Assembly: GCF_041378895.1 (NCBI RefSeq)
Contig: NZ_CP144212.1
Location: 1,225,501-1,289,500 of the forward strand
Length of the DNA stretch: 64,000 nt
Direction: 5' to 3'
Origin: Dechloromonas sp. ZY10
GTDB taxonomy: Bacteria; Pseudomonadota; Gammaproteobacteria; Burkholderiales; Rhodocyclaceae
Below, piece by piece: positions 39,923 through 50,194 of this stretch (positions are counted from its first letter, which is position 1; every line of letters begins with the position of its first letter). Both the position numbers and the translations under genes were made by a program. The notes under the pieces were generated by a model. The model was not told the DNA's origin. It saw only the letters and a program-made list of their open reading frames with translations, and searched no databases.

Positions 39923-41849
39923 TGCGGTGATGGAGCTATTGACGGGGGCGAAGATGAAGCATTGGCAACTGATCAAGGAAAGCAGCGGGATCGCGGTGGC
40001 GATTCTCGACAAGGCGGAAGAGTCGGCCAACTCGCTGTCGGCCGAGGTGCTCGCCGAATTCGCGCAGATTCTCGACCAGCTCGACGTCTATCCGCCCAAG
40101 GGGCTGATCGTGCGTTCGGGCAAGGCTGCCGGTTTCATCGCCGGTGCCGACATTGGTGAATTCTCGCAATTGGATACGCAGGAAAAGGGCCGGGCGCTGG
40201 TCGAGCGCGGCTGGAACCTGTTCAACCGGCTGGCGGCGGTCAAGTATCCGACCCTGGCGCTAGTGCGCGGCCACTGCCTGGGCGGTGGTCTGGAACTGGC
40301 GCTGGCTTGCCGCTACCTGCTTGCGGTCGATGAGGCCGGAACCAAGATGGGCTTGCCGGAAGTGATGCTTGGCATCTTCCCGGGCTGGGGCGGCATGCTG
40401 CGCCTGCCCGAACGGGTCGGCCCGTCGGCAGCGCTGGACATGATGCTGACCGGACGCACGGTCGACGGCAAAAAAGCCAAAAAACTGGGTTTGGCCGACG
40501 ATTGCGTGCCGCCGCGCGTGATGGAAATGGCAGCGCGGCAACTGCTGCTCTCCGGCCAGCCGCGCCGGCCCTTGCCGCTGATGCAGCGCCTGCTCAACGG
40601 GCCGCTCAAGGCGGTGGTCGCCAACGGCGCGCGCAAGCAGGTGGCGAAGAAGGCGCGGCCCGAGCATTACCCGGCGCCCTACGCGATCATCGACTTGTGG
40701 GCCAAGCATAACGGCAACGCGCTGGCTGCGCCGGAAGTGGTCGACCGGATCATTTCGTCGCCGACTGCGCGCAACCTGGTGCGTGTTTTCCACTTGCAGG
40801 AACGCCTCAAAGGCTTCGGCAAGGATGCAAGCTTCAAGGCCAAGCATGTACACGTGATCGGTGCCGGCGTGATGGGCGGCGACATTGCCGCCTGGTGCGC
40901 GCTGCGCGGCCTGACCGTGACCCTGCAGGACCAGAACGTCGATCGCATTGCGCCGGCCATTGCCCGTGCCGGCAAGTTGTTCAACCGCCGCCTGCGCGAT
41001 CCGCTCAAGGCACGGTCCGCTTTCGACCGCTTGATTCCCGACCCGCAAGGCGAGGGCGTGCGCCATGCCGACGTGGTGATCGAGGCGATTTTCGAGAATG
41101 TCGAGGCCAAACACGCGCTGTTCCGCAGCCTCGAACCCAAGCTCAAGCCCGGCGCAGTGCTGGCGACCAATACCTCCAGCCTGCGTCTGGAAGACCTGCG
41201 CGTTGCCTTGCGGCAGCCCGAGCGACTGGTCGGCATCCATTTCTTCAATCCGGTGGCGATGATGCCGCTGGTCGAAGTGGTCGAGGCCGAGGGCTGCGAT
41301 GCAGGGGCGGTGCAGTCTGCCTGCGCCTTCGTCAAGCAGATCGACAAGCTGCCGCTGCCGGTCAAGAGTGCGCCGGGCTTCCTGGTCAATGCCGTGCTCG
41401 CGCCCTACATGCTGGCGGCGATGCGCGCGGTCGACGAAGGGCTGACACCGGAAACCGTCGACGAGGCGATGCTCGCCTTCGGCATGCCGATGGGGCCGAT
41501 TGAACTGGTCGATACCGTCGGTCTCGATATTGCCATGGCGGCCGGCAAGCAGCTGGCCGGCGGCGCCGAACCGCCCAAGTGCCTGCTGACCCGGGTCGAG
41601 AAGAACCAGCTCGGGAAGAAAACCGGGCAGGGCTTCTACGACTGGTCGTCCGGGCGGGCCAGGAAGGGCGCACCGGGCACGGTGCCGGCCGGCCTGGCGG
41701 AAAAACTGGCCAAACCGCTGGTCGACCGTGTGCAACAGCTGGTCGCCGACGGGGTGGTCGAGGATGCCGACCTGGCCGATGCCGGGGTGATTTTCGGCAC
41801 CGGGTTCGCACCGTTTACCGGCGGCCCCTTGCATCGCAGGAAAGGCTGA
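39912..41849 (+). CDS. fadJ: Enoyl-CoA hydratase / 3-hydroxyacyl-CoA dehydrogenase (FadJ-like)
   Basis: A 645-residue bifunctional enzyme. The N-terminal crotonase domain has FIAGADIGEFSQLD and RGHCLGGGLELALACRY. The dehydrogenase domain begins HVIGAGVMGGDIAAW (about 315) and contains ATNTSSLRLEDL and GIHFFNPVAMMPLVEVV, then the C-terminal 3HCDH domain. It is about 80 residues shorter than FadB/FadJ, with a reduced end. ATG 39912 has GGAGG six bases upstream inside the thiolase gene. It is paired with the FadI-like thiolase. Confidence 0.92.
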   Translation: MQRDAVMELLTGAKMKHWQLIKESSGIAVAILDKAEESANSLSAEVLAEFAQILDQLDVYPPKGLIVRSGKAAGFIAGADIGEFSQLDTQEKGRALVERGWNLFNRLAAVKYPTLALVRGHCLGGGLELALACRYLLAVDEAGTKMGLPEVMLGIFPGWGGMLRLPERVGPSAALDMMLTGRTVDGKKAKKLGLADDCVPPRVMEMAARQLLLSGQPRRPLPLMQRLLNGPLKAVVANGARKQVAKKARPEHYPAPYAIIDLWAKHNGNALAAPEVVDRIISSPTARNLVRVFHLQERLKGFGKDASFKAKHVHVIGAGVMGGDIAAWCALRGLTVTLQDQNVDRIAPAIARAGKLFNRRLRDPLKARSAFDRLIPDPQGEGVRHADVVIEAIFENVEAKHALFRSLEPKLKPGAVLATNTSSLRLEDLRVALRQPERLVGIHFFNPVAMMPLVEVVEAEGCDAGAVQSACAFVKQIDKLPLPVKSAPGFLVNAVLAPYMLAAMRAVDEGLTPETVDEAMLAFGMPMGPIELVDTVGLDIAMAAGKQLAGGAEPPKCLLTRVEKNQLGKKTGQGFYDWSSGRARKGAPGTVPAGLAEKLAKPLVDRVQQLVADGVVEDADLADAGVIFGTGFAPFTGGPLHRRKG

Positions 41850-41909
41850 TCGGCGCGGGGTGTTGTGCTAGCGCAACACCCCGGTAAAATTTTTTTTGTT
41901 CAAACAGTA

Positions 41910-41929
41910 TTTCAAACGTTTGTATCATG
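41910..41929. promoter_or_regulatory. Putative PsrA/FadR-type operator (site D)
   Basis: TTTCAAACGTTTGTATCATG, 62 bp upstream of the fadL ATG, with fewer matches than sites B and C. Confidence 0.55.
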
Positions 41930-41990
41930 TTTAATGAGTGTCACTAGCGTAAATCGCGCTTTTTGATAAAACCACCAAGGAGACAAACCG

Positions 41991-43283
41991 ATGCAACAAA
42001 TGTTCACTCCGCGCCTGATGCCGGTGCTGCTGTCGCTGGCTTTTGCCGGTTCCGCCCAGGCTGCCGGCTTCCAGCTGCAGAACCAGAACGCTTCCGGTAC
42101 CAGCGTGGCGTTCGCCGGCGCTGCTGCCGTTGCCGAAGACGCCAGCACCATTTTCTTCAACCCGGCCGGGATGACCTACCTGCCGCAGGGGCACAGCATT
42201 TCTTTGGGCGGCACCGCGATCCATCGCTCGGTCAAGTTCAACGATACCGGCACCAGCCGGATGCCGGTGATCAACCCGCTGACCGGGGCGCCGACCGGTG
42301 CTTTCCATCCGCTCGGTGACAATGGCGGTAACGGTGGCGGCACGGGTCTCGCCCCGGGCATGTATTACAGCTATTCGGTATCGGATGCGCTGCGCGTCGG
42401 CCTCGGCTTCTCGGTCACTTACGGCAGCGAAACCGAATACAGCGACAATTTCGCTGGCCGTTTCTCCGGCCGCTATACCTCGATCCACCAGTTGAACCTC
42501 AATCCTTCGGTGGCTTACAAGATCAACGATAAGGTCTCGGTCGGTTTTGGCCTGAATTACGCCAAGTCGGAAATCGAATTCCGTCAGAACGCACCCTTCG
42601 TCGGCGCACCGCTGGGCATGCTCAAGGGCGACGATACGGCCTGGGGCTGGAATGCCGGTGCGATGTTCCAGTTGTCGCCGCAAACTCGCCTCGGCCTGAG
42701 CTACCGTTCGACAATCAAGTTCGATCTGGAAGGCAAGCAGACCATTGCCGCGCCGCTGAATGTGGATCGTGGCATCACCGCCAAGCTGGAAACTCCCGAT
42801 ACCTTCTCGCTGGCGCTCAGCCAGAAGATCGGCGACCGCCTGGAACTGCTCGCCGACGCCACCTGGAACGGCTGGAGCTCGCTCAAGGCATTGGAGCCGA
42901 TGGTTGGCAGTGCCCGTGCGACTGCCCCGCTGCGCTACAACTTCAAGGACACCTGGCGTTTCGGCCTGGGCGCCAAGTACCAGCTGAACGACGCCTGGAA
43001 CCTGCGTGCCGGTATCGCCTTCGACCAGACCCCAGTGCCGGATGAAGCCAGCCGGACGATGACCGTGCCTGATTCCGACCGCACCTGGCTGGCCTTTGGC
43101 GCGCGCTGGAAGATGAATCCGAATACCTCGATCGACATGGGCTATGCCCACATCTTCTTCCAGGATGTGAAGACCGCGCGGGCGGTGATGAATACCACCG
43201 AAACCGCGACCCTGCAGACCGTGCGCGGCGATTTCAAGACTCATGCGCACCTGTTCTCGGTGCAGATGAACTACCACTTCTGA
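41991..43283 (+). CDS. fadL: Long-chain fatty acid outer-membrane transporter
   Basis: A 430-residue FadL-family barrel. Signal peptide ends SAQAAGFQLQ, and the mature N-terminal plug has the characteristic NASGTSVAFAGAAAVAEDAS and IFFNPAGMTYLPQG. The C-terminus ends in an aromatic strand (SVQMNYHF). It takes up long-chain fatty acids by lateral diffusion. AAGGAG precedes the ATG. It has its own operator (site D) and terminator. Confidence 0.96.
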   Translation: MQQMFTPRLMPVLLSLAFAGSAQAAGFQLQNQNASGTSVAFAGAAAVAEDASTIFFNPAGMTYLPQGHSISLGGTAIHRSVKFNDTGTSRMPVINPLTGAPTGAFHPLGDNGGNGGGTGLAPGMYYSYSVSDALRVGLGFSVTYGSETEYSDNFAGRFSGRYTSIHQLNLNPSVAYKINDKVSVGFGLNYAKSEIEFRQNAPFVGAPLGMLKGDDTAWGWNAGAMFQLSPQTRLGLSYRSTIKFDLEGKQTIAAPLNVDRGITAKLETPDTFSLALSQKIGDRLELLADATWNGWSSLKALEPMVGSARATAPLRYNFKDTWRFGLGAKYQLNDAWNLRAGIAFDQTPVPDEASRTMTVPDSDRTWLAFGARWKMNPNTSIDMGYAHIFFQDVKTARAVMNTTETATLQTVRGDFKTHAHLFSVQMNYHF

Positions 43284-43315
43284 TTTTTCGTGCATCTCCC
43301 TTTGCGTCATGTTTG

Positions 43316-43340
43316 CCCCGGCTTGTCCGGGGTTTTTTTT
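43316..43340 (+). terminator. Rho-independent terminator after fadL
   Basis: CCCCGG / CCGGGG stem (43316-43321 and 43327-43332) with loop CTTGT, then T8. Confidence 0.88.
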
Positions 43341-43402
43341 ATTTTTGCTGCCAGCGGTTTTTTTGCAAAAAAACAGTTGACCGTAGAAGCGTCTTATCTA
43401 TA

Positions 43403-43422
43403 ATTCAAACGTTCGTTTTATG
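43403..43422. promoter_or_regulatory. Putative PsrA/FadR-type operator (site E)
   Basis: ATTCAAACGTTCGTTTTATG, 86 bp upstream of the TTG start of the next gene. Confidence 0.6.
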
Positions 43423-43507
43423 TTTGTGCACGTCATTGTCCGGTAGCCCGTTATCCGATGCATGGTTCCGACCGGCGGTGCGAAGAAATCGCTAAAGGAG
43501 ACAAGTC

Positions 43508-45907
43508 TTGAGCAAGTTGATCGTTAAAAAAGCGGCGGTGCTGGGCGCCGGCGTGATGGGGGCGCAGATTGCCGCGCACCTGGCCAATGCCGATGTGCCG
43601 GTGGTGTTGTTCGACCTGGCCGCCAAGGAAGGCGACAAGAACGGTATCGTCAAGAAGGCCCTCGACGGCCTGAAGAAGCTGGACCCGGCGCCGCTTTCCA
43701 GCAAGAACAAGCTGAAGTTCATCGACGCCGCCAACTACGACGAGCATCTGGCGCAACTCGCCGAGTGCGACCTGATCATCGAAGCCATCGCCGAGCGCAT
43801 GGACTGGAAGAACGATCTGTATGCCAAGATCGCACCGCACATCGCGCCCAATGCCATCGTCGCCTCCAATACCTCCGGCCTGTCGATGAACCTGCTGGCC
43901 CAGGGGCTGCCGGCTGAAGTTGGTCCGCGTTTCTGCGGCATCCACTTCTTCAACCCGCCGCGCTACATGCACCTGGTCGAGATCATCGGCACCGAACAGA
44001 CCAACCCGGCCACCCTTGATGCGCTGGAAACCTGGCTGACCTCGCGTTTGGGCAAGGGCGTGATCCGCGCCCTCGATACCCCGAACTTCGTGGCCAACCG
44101 CATCGGCGTTTTCTCCATTCTGGCCGTGATGCACCACACCCAGGCCTTCGGCCTCGGTTTTGACACGGTCGACGCGCTGACCGGTCCGAAAATCGGCCGT
44201 CCGAAGAGTGCTACCTACCGCACTGCCGACGTGGTCGGTCTCGATACCCTGGCGCATGTGGTCAAGACCATGCAGGACACGCTGCCGAACGATCCGTGGC
44301 ACGCCCATTTCAAGGTGCCGGCCTGGCTCCAGTTGCTGATCGGTCAGGGGGCGCTGGGTCAGAAAACCCGTTGCGGCATCTTCCGCAAGCAGGGTAAGGA
44401 AATCCAGGTGCTCGACCTGGCCGCGCAGGATTACCGCACTTCCGCCGGTGAGATCGCCGACGAAGTCGCCGCCATGCTCAAGGTCCGCAACCCGGCTGAA
44501 AAATTCGCCGCGCTGCGTGCCTCCAGCCATCCGCAGGCGCAGTTCCTGTGGGCGATCTTCCGCGACATCTTCCACTACGCCGCCGTGCAACTGGAGCACA
44601 TCGCCGACAACGCCCGCGACCTCGACCTGGCGATGCGCTGGGGCTTTGGCTGGGCACAAGGCCCGTTCGAAACCTGGCAGGCCGCCGGCTGGGCCGAGAT
44701 TGCTCAAGCCGTCGCTGCCGACATCGCCGCCGGCAAGGCCATGAGCAGCGTGCCGCTGCCGGCCTGGGCACTGGAAGCCGGCCGGACCGGCGTGCATGCC
44801 GCCGAAGGTTCCTACTCCGCCCGCAAGAACAGCTACGTGCCACGTTCGGCGCTGCCGGTCTATCAGCGCCAGCTGTTCCCCGAGCGCGTCCTCGGCGAGA
44901 ACGCCGCGACGCCGGAAAAATCCGGCGAGACCCTGTTTGAAAACGACGGTGTCCGCCTGTGGCGCTTGCCCACGGTCGACGCCGGGATCGGCATCATTTC
45001 GATCAAGTCCAAGATGCACACCATCGGCAACGAGGTGCTCGACGGCGTGATCGCCGCCGTGCGCCAAGCCGAAGGCACGCTGGATGGCGTGGTCGTTTGG
45101 CACGAAGCGCCGTTTGCCGTTGGCGCCAACTTGCAACAGGTGTCGGAAGCGATTGCCGCCGGCGAGTTCGGCCTGCTCGAACAGACCGTCGAGAAGTTCC
45201 AGCGCGCCTCGCAGACCCTGAAGTACGCGCAAGTCCCGACCGTCGCTGCGGTGCAGGGCATGGCGCTGGGCGGCGGTTGCGAATTCGTGATGCACGCCGG
45301 CAAGCGGGTGATGGCGCTGGAAAGCTACGTCGGCCTGGTCGAAGCCGGGGTTGGTCTGATCCCGGCCGGCGGCGGTTGCAAGGAATTCGCCGTGCGCGCT
45401 GCCGATTGGGCCGCTCAGTCGGCGACGCCGGGCGAAGTGTTCAACTTCCTGCAGCCGGTATTCCAGACCATCGCCATGGCCAAGGTCGCCAAGAGCGCGC
45501 AGGAAGTGATCGACTACGGCTTTGCCAAGCCTTCCGACACCATTCTGTTCAACGCCAACGAGCTGCTTTGGGTCGCGATCCGGGAAGCCCGCGCCATGGC
45601 CGACGCCGGCTACGCCCCGCCGCCGATGGCGCGCGCCATCCCGGTCGCCGGCAAGAACGGCATCGCCACCTTCGAGATGATGCTGGTCAATATGAAGGAA
45701 GGCGGGATGATCTCCGCGCACGACTACAAGGTCGCCAAGTCGGCCGCCACCGCGCTGTGCGGCGGCGAGATCGAAACCGGCAGCCGGGTCGATGAGGAAT
45801 GGCTGCTCACCGTCGAGCGCCGGCTGTTCGTCGAACTGCTCAAGGACCCGATGACCCAGGCCCGGATCAAGCACATGCTGGAAACCGGCAAGCCATTGCG
45901 CAACTGA
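43508..45907 (+). CDS. 3-hydroxyacyl-CoA dehydrogenase / enoyl-CoA hydratase, FadN-like order
   Basis: A 799-residue bifunctional enzyme whose domains are in the reverse order of FadB. The dehydrogenase comes first (VLGAGVMGAQIAAHLAN near residue 12, SNTSGLSMNLL, GIHFFNPPRYMHLVEII), and the crotonase domain last (GMALGGGCEFVMHAGKRV near 590, VGLIPAGGGCKEF). This layout is that of FadN and related Actinobacterial/Firmicute enzymes and many betaproteobacterial ones. The start is TTG at 43508, fixed by AAAGGAGA eight bases upstream; no better ATG exists. A fadA gene follows. Confidence 0.93.
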   Translation: MSKLIVKKAAVLGAGVMGAQIAAHLANADVPVVLFDLAAKEGDKNGIVKKALDGLKKLDPAPLSSKNKLKFIDAANYDEHLAQLAECDLIIEAIAERMDWKNDLYAKIAPHIAPNAIVASNTSGLSMNLLAQGLPAEVGPRFCGIHFFNPPRYMHLVEIIGTEQTNPATLDALETWLTSRLGKGVIRALDTPNFVANRIGVFSILAVMHHTQAFGLGFDTVDALTGPKIGRPKSATYRTADVVGLDTLAHVVKTMQDTLPNDPWHAHFKVPAWLQLLIGQGALGQKTRCGIFRKQGKEIQVLDLAAQDYRTSAGEIADEVAAMLKVRNPAEKFAALRASSHPQAQFLWAIFRDIFHYAAVQLEHIADNARDLDLAMRWGFGWAQGPFETWQAAGWAEIAQAVAADIAAGKAMSSVPLPAWALEAGRTGVHAAEGSYSARKNSYVPRSALPVYQRQLFPERVLGENAATPEKSGETLFENDGVRLWRLPTVDAGIGIISIKSKMHTIGNEVLDGVIAAVRQAEGTLDGVVVWHEAPFAVGANLQQVSEAIAAGEFGLLEQTVEKFQRASQTLKYAQVPTVAAVQGMALGGGCEFVMHAGKRVMALESYVGLVEAGVGLIPAGGGCKEFAVRAADWAAQSATPGEVFNFLQPVFQTIAMAKVAKSAQEVIDYGFAKPSDTILFNANELLWVAIREARAMADAGYAPPPMARAIPVAGKNGIATFEMMLVNMKEGGMISAHDYKVAKSAATALCGGEIETGSRVDEEWLLTVERRLFVELLKDPMTQARIKHMLETGKPLRN

Positions 45908-45922
45908 TCGTTGCCCGGGATC

Positions 45923-45958
45923 GAGCTGCCAGTGACCGATTGGTTTTGCTGGCAGCTC
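45923..45958. repeat. Inverted repeat between the FadN-like gene and fadA
   Basis: GAGCTGCCAG (45923-45932) pairs with CTGGCAGCTC (45949-45958). It lacks a T-run and is followed by short ACAGCTAA repeats. Transcription attenuation is possible. Confidence 0.6.
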
Positions 45959-46008
45959 CAACGCCTGACAGCTAACAGCTAATAGCGAATACAGCTAAGG
46001 AAATAGAG

Positions 46009-47208
46009 ATGAGTAAACAAGTTCAAGATGCCTACATCGTTGCCGCGACCCGTTTGCCGGTCGCCAAGCGCAACGGGATGTTCCGCAATGTCCGCCCGGA
46101 CGACATGCTGGCGGCGGTGATCAAGTCCGTCGTCGCCCAGGTGCCGGGCGTTGATCCGGCGCTGATCGGCGACGTGATCGTCGGCTGCGCGATGCCGGAA
46201 GCCGAGCAGGGGATGAACGTCGCCCGCATCGGCGCGCTGCTCGCCGGCCTGCCGATCACCGTGCCCGGCCTGACCATCAACCGCTTCTGCTCCTCCGGGG
46301 TGCAGGCCGTGGCCGACGCCGCCAACCAGATCCGCCTCGGCCTGGCCGACGTGATGCTCGCCGCCGGCACCGAGTCGATGACGGTGATGCCGCAGATCAT
46401 GGGCAACAAGACCTCGATGAACCCGGCGATCTTCGCACATGAGGAAAACCTGGGTATCGCCTACGGCATGGGCCTGACCGCCGAGAAAGTGGCGCAGCAG
46501 TGGAAGATTTCCCGCGAGGCGCAGGATGCTTTCGCGCTCGCCTCGAACCAGAAGGCCTGCGCCGCGATTGCCGCCGGCCACTTCAACGCCGAAACCACGC
46601 CTTACCTGATCAACGAAAGCCTGCCCGACCTGCGCAGCGGCGAGATCAAGACCCGCTCGCGCACGGTCGAATTCGACGAAGGCCCGCGCGCCGACGCCTC
46701 GCTGGAAAAGCTGGGCAGGTTGAAGCCGGTGTTCCACGCCCGGGGCTCGGTCACCGCCGGCAACTCGTCGCAGATGTCGGACGGCGCCGGGGCGGTGATG
46801 CTGGTCTCCGAGAAGATTCTGCGCGAACACAACCTGACCCCGCTCGCCCGCTTTGCCGGCTTTGCCGTCGGTGGCGTCGCCCCCGAGATCATGGGCATCG
46901 GCCCGGTCGCGGCGATTCCCAAGGTGCTGGCGCAGGCCGGGATCAAGCAGGACGACCTCGACTGGATCGAACTCAACGAAGCCTTTGCCGCGCAGTCGCT
47001 GGCGGTGATCCAGGAACTCGGCCTCAACCCGGAGAAGATCAACCCGCTTGGCGGCGCGATTGCCCTCGGCCACCCGCTCGGCGCCACCGGCGCGATCCGT
47101 ACCGCGACCGTCGTGCATGGCCTGCAGCGCACCGGCGGCAAGTACGGCATGGTGACCATGTGCATCGGCACCGGCATGGGCGCTGCCGGGATTTTCGAGC
47201 GCGTATGA
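46009..47208 (+). CDS. fadA: Acetyl-CoA C-acyltransferase (FadA-like thiolase)
   Basis: A 399-residue thiolase. Nucleophile Cys is in NRFCSSGVQAVAD (about residue 92), His in GGAIALGHPLGATGAIR, and second Cys in MCIGTGMGAAGIF. Length and motifs match FadA. It lies 101 bp after the FadN-like gene and probably works with it, making a second, separate hydratase-dehydrogenase-thiolase set in this cluster. Confidence 0.94.
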   Translation: MSKQVQDAYIVAATRLPVAKRNGMFRNVRPDDMLAAVIKSVVAQVPGVDPALIGDVIVGCAMPEAEQGMNVARIGALLAGLPITVPGLTINRFCSSGVQAVADAANQIRLGLADVMLAAGTESMTVMPQIMGNKTSMNPAIFAHEENLGIAYGMGLTAEKVAQQWKISREAQDAFALASNQKACAAIAAGHFNAETTPYLINESLPDLRSGEIKTRSRTVEFDEGPRADASLEKLGRLKPVFHARGSVTAGNSSQMSDGAGAVMLVSEKILREHNLTPLARFAGFAVGGVAPEIMGIGPVAAIPKVLAQAGIKQDDLDWIELNEAFAAQSLAVIQELGLNPEKINPLGGAIALGHPLGATGAIRTATVVHGLQRTGGKYGMVTMCIGTGMGAAGIFERV

Positions 47209-47257
47209 TGCCGCTCCCCCGTCCGCGCCAAGCGGCCGGGGGAAAACGCCGATTTCC

Positions 47258-47269
47258 ACGGTCGACCGT
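47258..47269. repeat. GGTCGACC-core intergenic palindrome (copy 9)
   Basis: Perfect ACGGTCGACCGT followed by A7, 49 bases past the fadA stop and 46 before the next start. Confidence 0.65.
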
Positions 47270-47315
47270 AAAAAAACAGCTTTTCCCTCACCCCTTTGAT
47301 CCTCGATCCTGAAGC

Positions 47316-47828
47316 ATGAAACCTGCCTGGCTGGCCAAACTCTCCCCGTCGTGGCGCGCGCGCATGGTGCGCCTCGGCTTCAACCTGCACCCGGCGTTTC
47401 GCGGGAGCGGCGGGCGGGTGGTGCACGTCGGGCGCGACCTGCGCCACATCCGCATCGCGCTGCCGCTGTCGTGGAAGACGCGCAACATCGTCGGCTCGCT
47501 CTACGGCGGCTCGCTGTTCGCGATCACCGATGGGGCGCATCCGATGATGCTGATGGCGGCGCTGGGCGACGGTTACATCGTCTGGGACAAGGCGGCGAGC
47601 ATTCGCTACAAGAAGCCGGGTTACACCACGCTCTATGCCGATTTTGTGCTGACGGCCGAGGAACTGGCCGAGATTCGGCGGCGTCTGGCCGAACATCCGG
47701 AACTGGAGCAGACCTTCCAGATCGAATTAAAAGATGCGCAAGGCGTGGTGCACACCGTGGTTGAGCGCACCGTGTATATCGCCGAAAAGAATTTTTACCG
47801 CAATAAATCCATTGGAGGAGACTTATGA
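47316..47828 (+). CDS. Hot-dog thioesterase-like protein (DUF4442)
   Basis: A 170-residue protein with the DUF4442/YiiD C-terminal hot-dog pattern: KTRNIVGSLYGGSLFAITDG (with the conserved substrate-binding GG) followed by KAASIRYKKPGYTTLYADF. Hot-dog proteins in fatty-acid operons commonly hydrolyse acyl-CoA to recycle CoA. A catalytic residue cannot be assigned from sequence alone. Its TGA overlaps the next gene's ATG. Confidence 0.75.
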   Translation: MKPAWLAKLSPSWRARMVRLGFNLHPAFRGSGGRVVHVGRDLRHIRIALPLSWKTRNIVGSLYGGSLFAITDGAHPMMLMAALGDGYIVWDKAASIRYKKPGYTTLYADFVLTAEELAEIRRRLAEHPELEQTFQIELKDAQGVVHTVVERTVYIAEKNFYRNKSIGGDL

Positions 47829-48400
47829 GCGCAAACCATCGTCTGGCCGGCCTGGTCCTGGCTGCCGGGCTGTTCGCCGCCACCAGCGCTTATGCTGCCG
47901 AGGTCGCCGGCGTCAAGCTCGACGACAGCCAGCGGGTCGCTGGCAGCGAACTGTTGCTCAACGGCGCCGGCCTGCGCAGCAAGCTGTTCATCAAGCTGTA
48001 TGTTGCGGCGCTCTATCTGCCGCAGAAGGCGACCGGCGCGGCCGCCGTGCTCGATGCGCCGGGGCCGCGCCGGATGCAACTGCGGCTGCTGCGTGAAATC
48101 GGCGCCGATACCCTGCATGGTGCGCTCGAAGAAGGCCTGGCCAACAACAATACGGCGGTCGAACTCGATGCGATCAAAACCCAGAGCGAACAGTTCGGTG
48201 CATTGATGAAAGGTTTGGGCAAGGTCCGTGAAGGCGATAGCGTGACGCTCGATTTCACCGCCGATGGCGTTGCCGTCAGCCTGAATGGCGAAGTCCGTGG
48301 CAAAGTGGCCGGTGTGGCTTTCGGCAAGGCATTGCTGAAGGTCTGGCTGGGCGAGAAACCGGCCGATGCGGCCCTGAAAAAAGCCCTGCTCGGCAACTGA
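47825..48400 (+). CDS. Chalcone isomerase-like periplasmic protein
   Basis: A 191-residue exported protein (signal ending SAYAAEV) with the chalcone-isomerase-like fold pattern: [20 protein letters not shown], then [19 protein letters not shown] and [13 protein letters not shown]. Bacterial members bind fatty acids rather than chalcones; their role is not settled. It overlaps the thioesterase gene by four bases and runs 22 bp before fadD, which suggests a role in handling fatty acids in the periplasm. Confidence 0.75.
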   Translation: MSANHRLAGLVLAAGLFAATSAYAAEVAGVKLDDSQRVAGSELLLNGAGLRSKLFIKLYVAALYLPQKATGAAAVLDAPGPRRMQLRLLREIGADTLHGALEEGLANNNTAVELDAIKTQSEQFGALMKGLGKVREGDSVTLDFTADGVAVSLNGEVRGKVAGVAFGKALLKVWLGEKPADAALKKALLGN

Positions 48401-48422
48401 CCGGCAGGCGGAGGAGACAAAC

Positions 48423-50084
48423 ATGGAAAAAATCTGGTTGCAAAGCTACCCGGCGGAAATTCCGGCCGAAATCGACATCGACCACATCCCGTCGCTGGTC
48501 GCGCTATTCGAAGATGCCTGCAAGAAGTTCGCCGACAAGGTCGCCTACATCAGCATGGGCAAGGAAATGACCTATCGCCAGCTTGACGACGAGGCGCGCG
48601 CTTTTGCCGGCTGGCTGCAGTCGCTGGGGCTGAAGAAGGGTGATCGTGTCGCCTTGATGATGCCCAACCTGCTGCAATATCCGGTGGCGCTGTTCGGCAC
48701 GCTGCGCGCCGGCTGCGTGGTGGTCAATTGCAACCCGCTGTACACCCCGCGTGAACTGGAACACCAGCTGAAGGATTCCGGGGCGACCGCCATCGTCATC
48801 GTCGAGAATTTTGCTCACACTCTGCAACAGGTGCTGCCGACCACCGCGATCCGCCATGTCGTGGTCACGCCGATGGGCGAGATGCTGGGTACGGTCAAGG
48901 GGGCGCTGGTCAATCTGGTCGTTCGTCACGTCAAGAAGCTGGTCCCGGACTGGAACATTCCGGTCGCGATCAACTTTGCTTCGGCGCTGGCGGCCGGCCG
49001 TCGCCATGGTTTCAAGCCGGTGCCGCTGACCCAGGGCGACCTCGCTTTCCTGCAATACACCGGTGGCACCACCGGCGTCTCGAAGGGGGCGATGCTGACC
49101 CACGCCAATATCGCGTCCAACGTGACCCAGGCCTACACCTGGATTCATCCGGTGGTTCGCGATGGCGAGGAACTGGTCGTCACTGCCTTGCCGCTGTATC
49201 ACATCTTCGCGCTGACCGCGAACTGCCTGACCTTCCTGATGATCGGCGCCCGTAACCTGCTGATTGCCAACCCGCGCGACATTCCCAATTTCGTCAAGGA
49301 ATGGAGCAAGTACCCGGTCACTGCCTTTACCGGCGTCAATACCCTGTTCAATGCGCTGCTCAACAACCCGGAATTCGCCAAGCTCGACTTTTCGACCCTG
49401 CGCGTGACGCTGGGTGGTGGCATGGCGGTGCAGGGGCCGGTCGCCGAACGCTGGAAAAAGCTGACCGGGACGCCGCTGCTGCAGGCCTACGGCCTGACCG
49501 AAACCTCGCCGGCGGCGACCATCAACCCGCTCGACATGAAGGACTTCAACGGCGCCATCGGCCTGCCGATTTCCTCGACCGAAGTTTCGATCCGCGACGA
49601 CATCGGCGCCGAGGTGCCGGTCAACCAGGTGGGCGAAATCTGCATCCGTGGCCCGCAGGTGATGCAGGGCTACTGGCAGCGCCCCGATGAAACCGCCAAT
49701 GTCTTCCACCCGGACGGTTTCCTGCGCACCGGCGACATGGGTTACATGGACAAAAAAGGCTTCATTTTCCTGGTCGACCGTAAAAAGGACATGATTCTGG
49801 TCTCCGGCTTCAACGTCTATCCCAACGAGGTCGAGGAGGCCGTGGCGATGCACCCCGGCGTGATCGACGTGGCCGCCATCGGCGTTGCCGACGAGCATTC
49901 GGGCGAGGCGGTGAAGATTTTCGTGGTGCGCAAGGACCCGGCGCTGACCGAAAAGGCCTTGATTGAACACTGCCGCACCGTGCTTACCGGTTACAAGGTG
50001 CCCAAGCACGTCGAGTTCCGCGACGACCTGCCGCGTACCAACGTCGGCAAGATTCTCCGCCGCGCCTTGAAAGAAGCCGCCTAG
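48423..50084 (+). CDS. fadD: Long-chain fatty acid--CoA ligase
   Basis: A 553-residue AMP-forming ligase that activates fatty acids. P-loop-like [16 protein letters not shown] (about residues 212-227), [10 protein letters not shown], the adenylation YGLTETSP motif, and [20 protein letters not shown] at the hinge. GGAGGAGACAA precedes the ATG. It sits among fadL and beta-oxidation genes, which supports long-chain specificity. Confidence 0.94.
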   Translation: MEKIWLQSYPAEIPAEIDIDHIPSLVALFEDACKKFADKVAYISMGKEMTYRQLDDEARAFAGWLQSLGLKKGDRVALMMPNLLQYPVALFGTLRAGCVVVNCNPLYTPRELEHQLKDSGATAIVIVENFAHTLQQVLPTTAIRHVVVTPMGEMLGTVKGALVNLVVRHVKKLVPDWNIPVAINFASALAAGRRHGFKPVPLTQGDLAFLQYTGGTTGVSKGAMLTHANIASNVTQAYTWIHPVVRDGEELVVTALPLYHIFALTANCLTFLMIGARNLLIANPRDIPNFVKEWSKYPVTAFTGVNTLFNALLNNPEFAKLDFSTLRVTLGGGMAVQGPVAERWKKLTGTPLLQAYGLTETSPAATINPLDMKDFNGAIGLPISSTEVSIRDDIGAEVPVNQVGEICIRGPQVMQGYWQRPDETANVFHPDGFLRTGDMGYMDKKGFIFLVDRKKDMILVSGFNVYPNEVEEAVAMHPGVIDVAAIGVADEHSGEAVKIFVVRKDPALTEKALIEHCRTVLTGYKVPKHVEFRDDLPRTNVGKILRRALKEAA

Positions 50085-50194
50085 TTTTTGGGGGCCGGGT
50101 GCCGGGTCGTAAGCTGTTGTCAGCCAATGACCTAGCACCAGCCAGTACCGACCTACCGTTGATTGTTAACGACCAACCTTCTGCGACGCAAAAC

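Noticed and set aside
41722..41731. CTGGTCGACCGTG-type matches inside genes (also 49772, 44972, 61252)
   Set aside because: These lie within conserved codons (for example LVDRKKD in fadD) and are not part of the intergenic palindrome family.
43451..45961. An 836-codon minus-strand open frame opposite the FadN-like gene
   Set aside because: It is antisense to a well-conserved gene with clear motifs; the frame is open only because of high GC codon use. The same applies to the 558-codon frame at 6420-8096.
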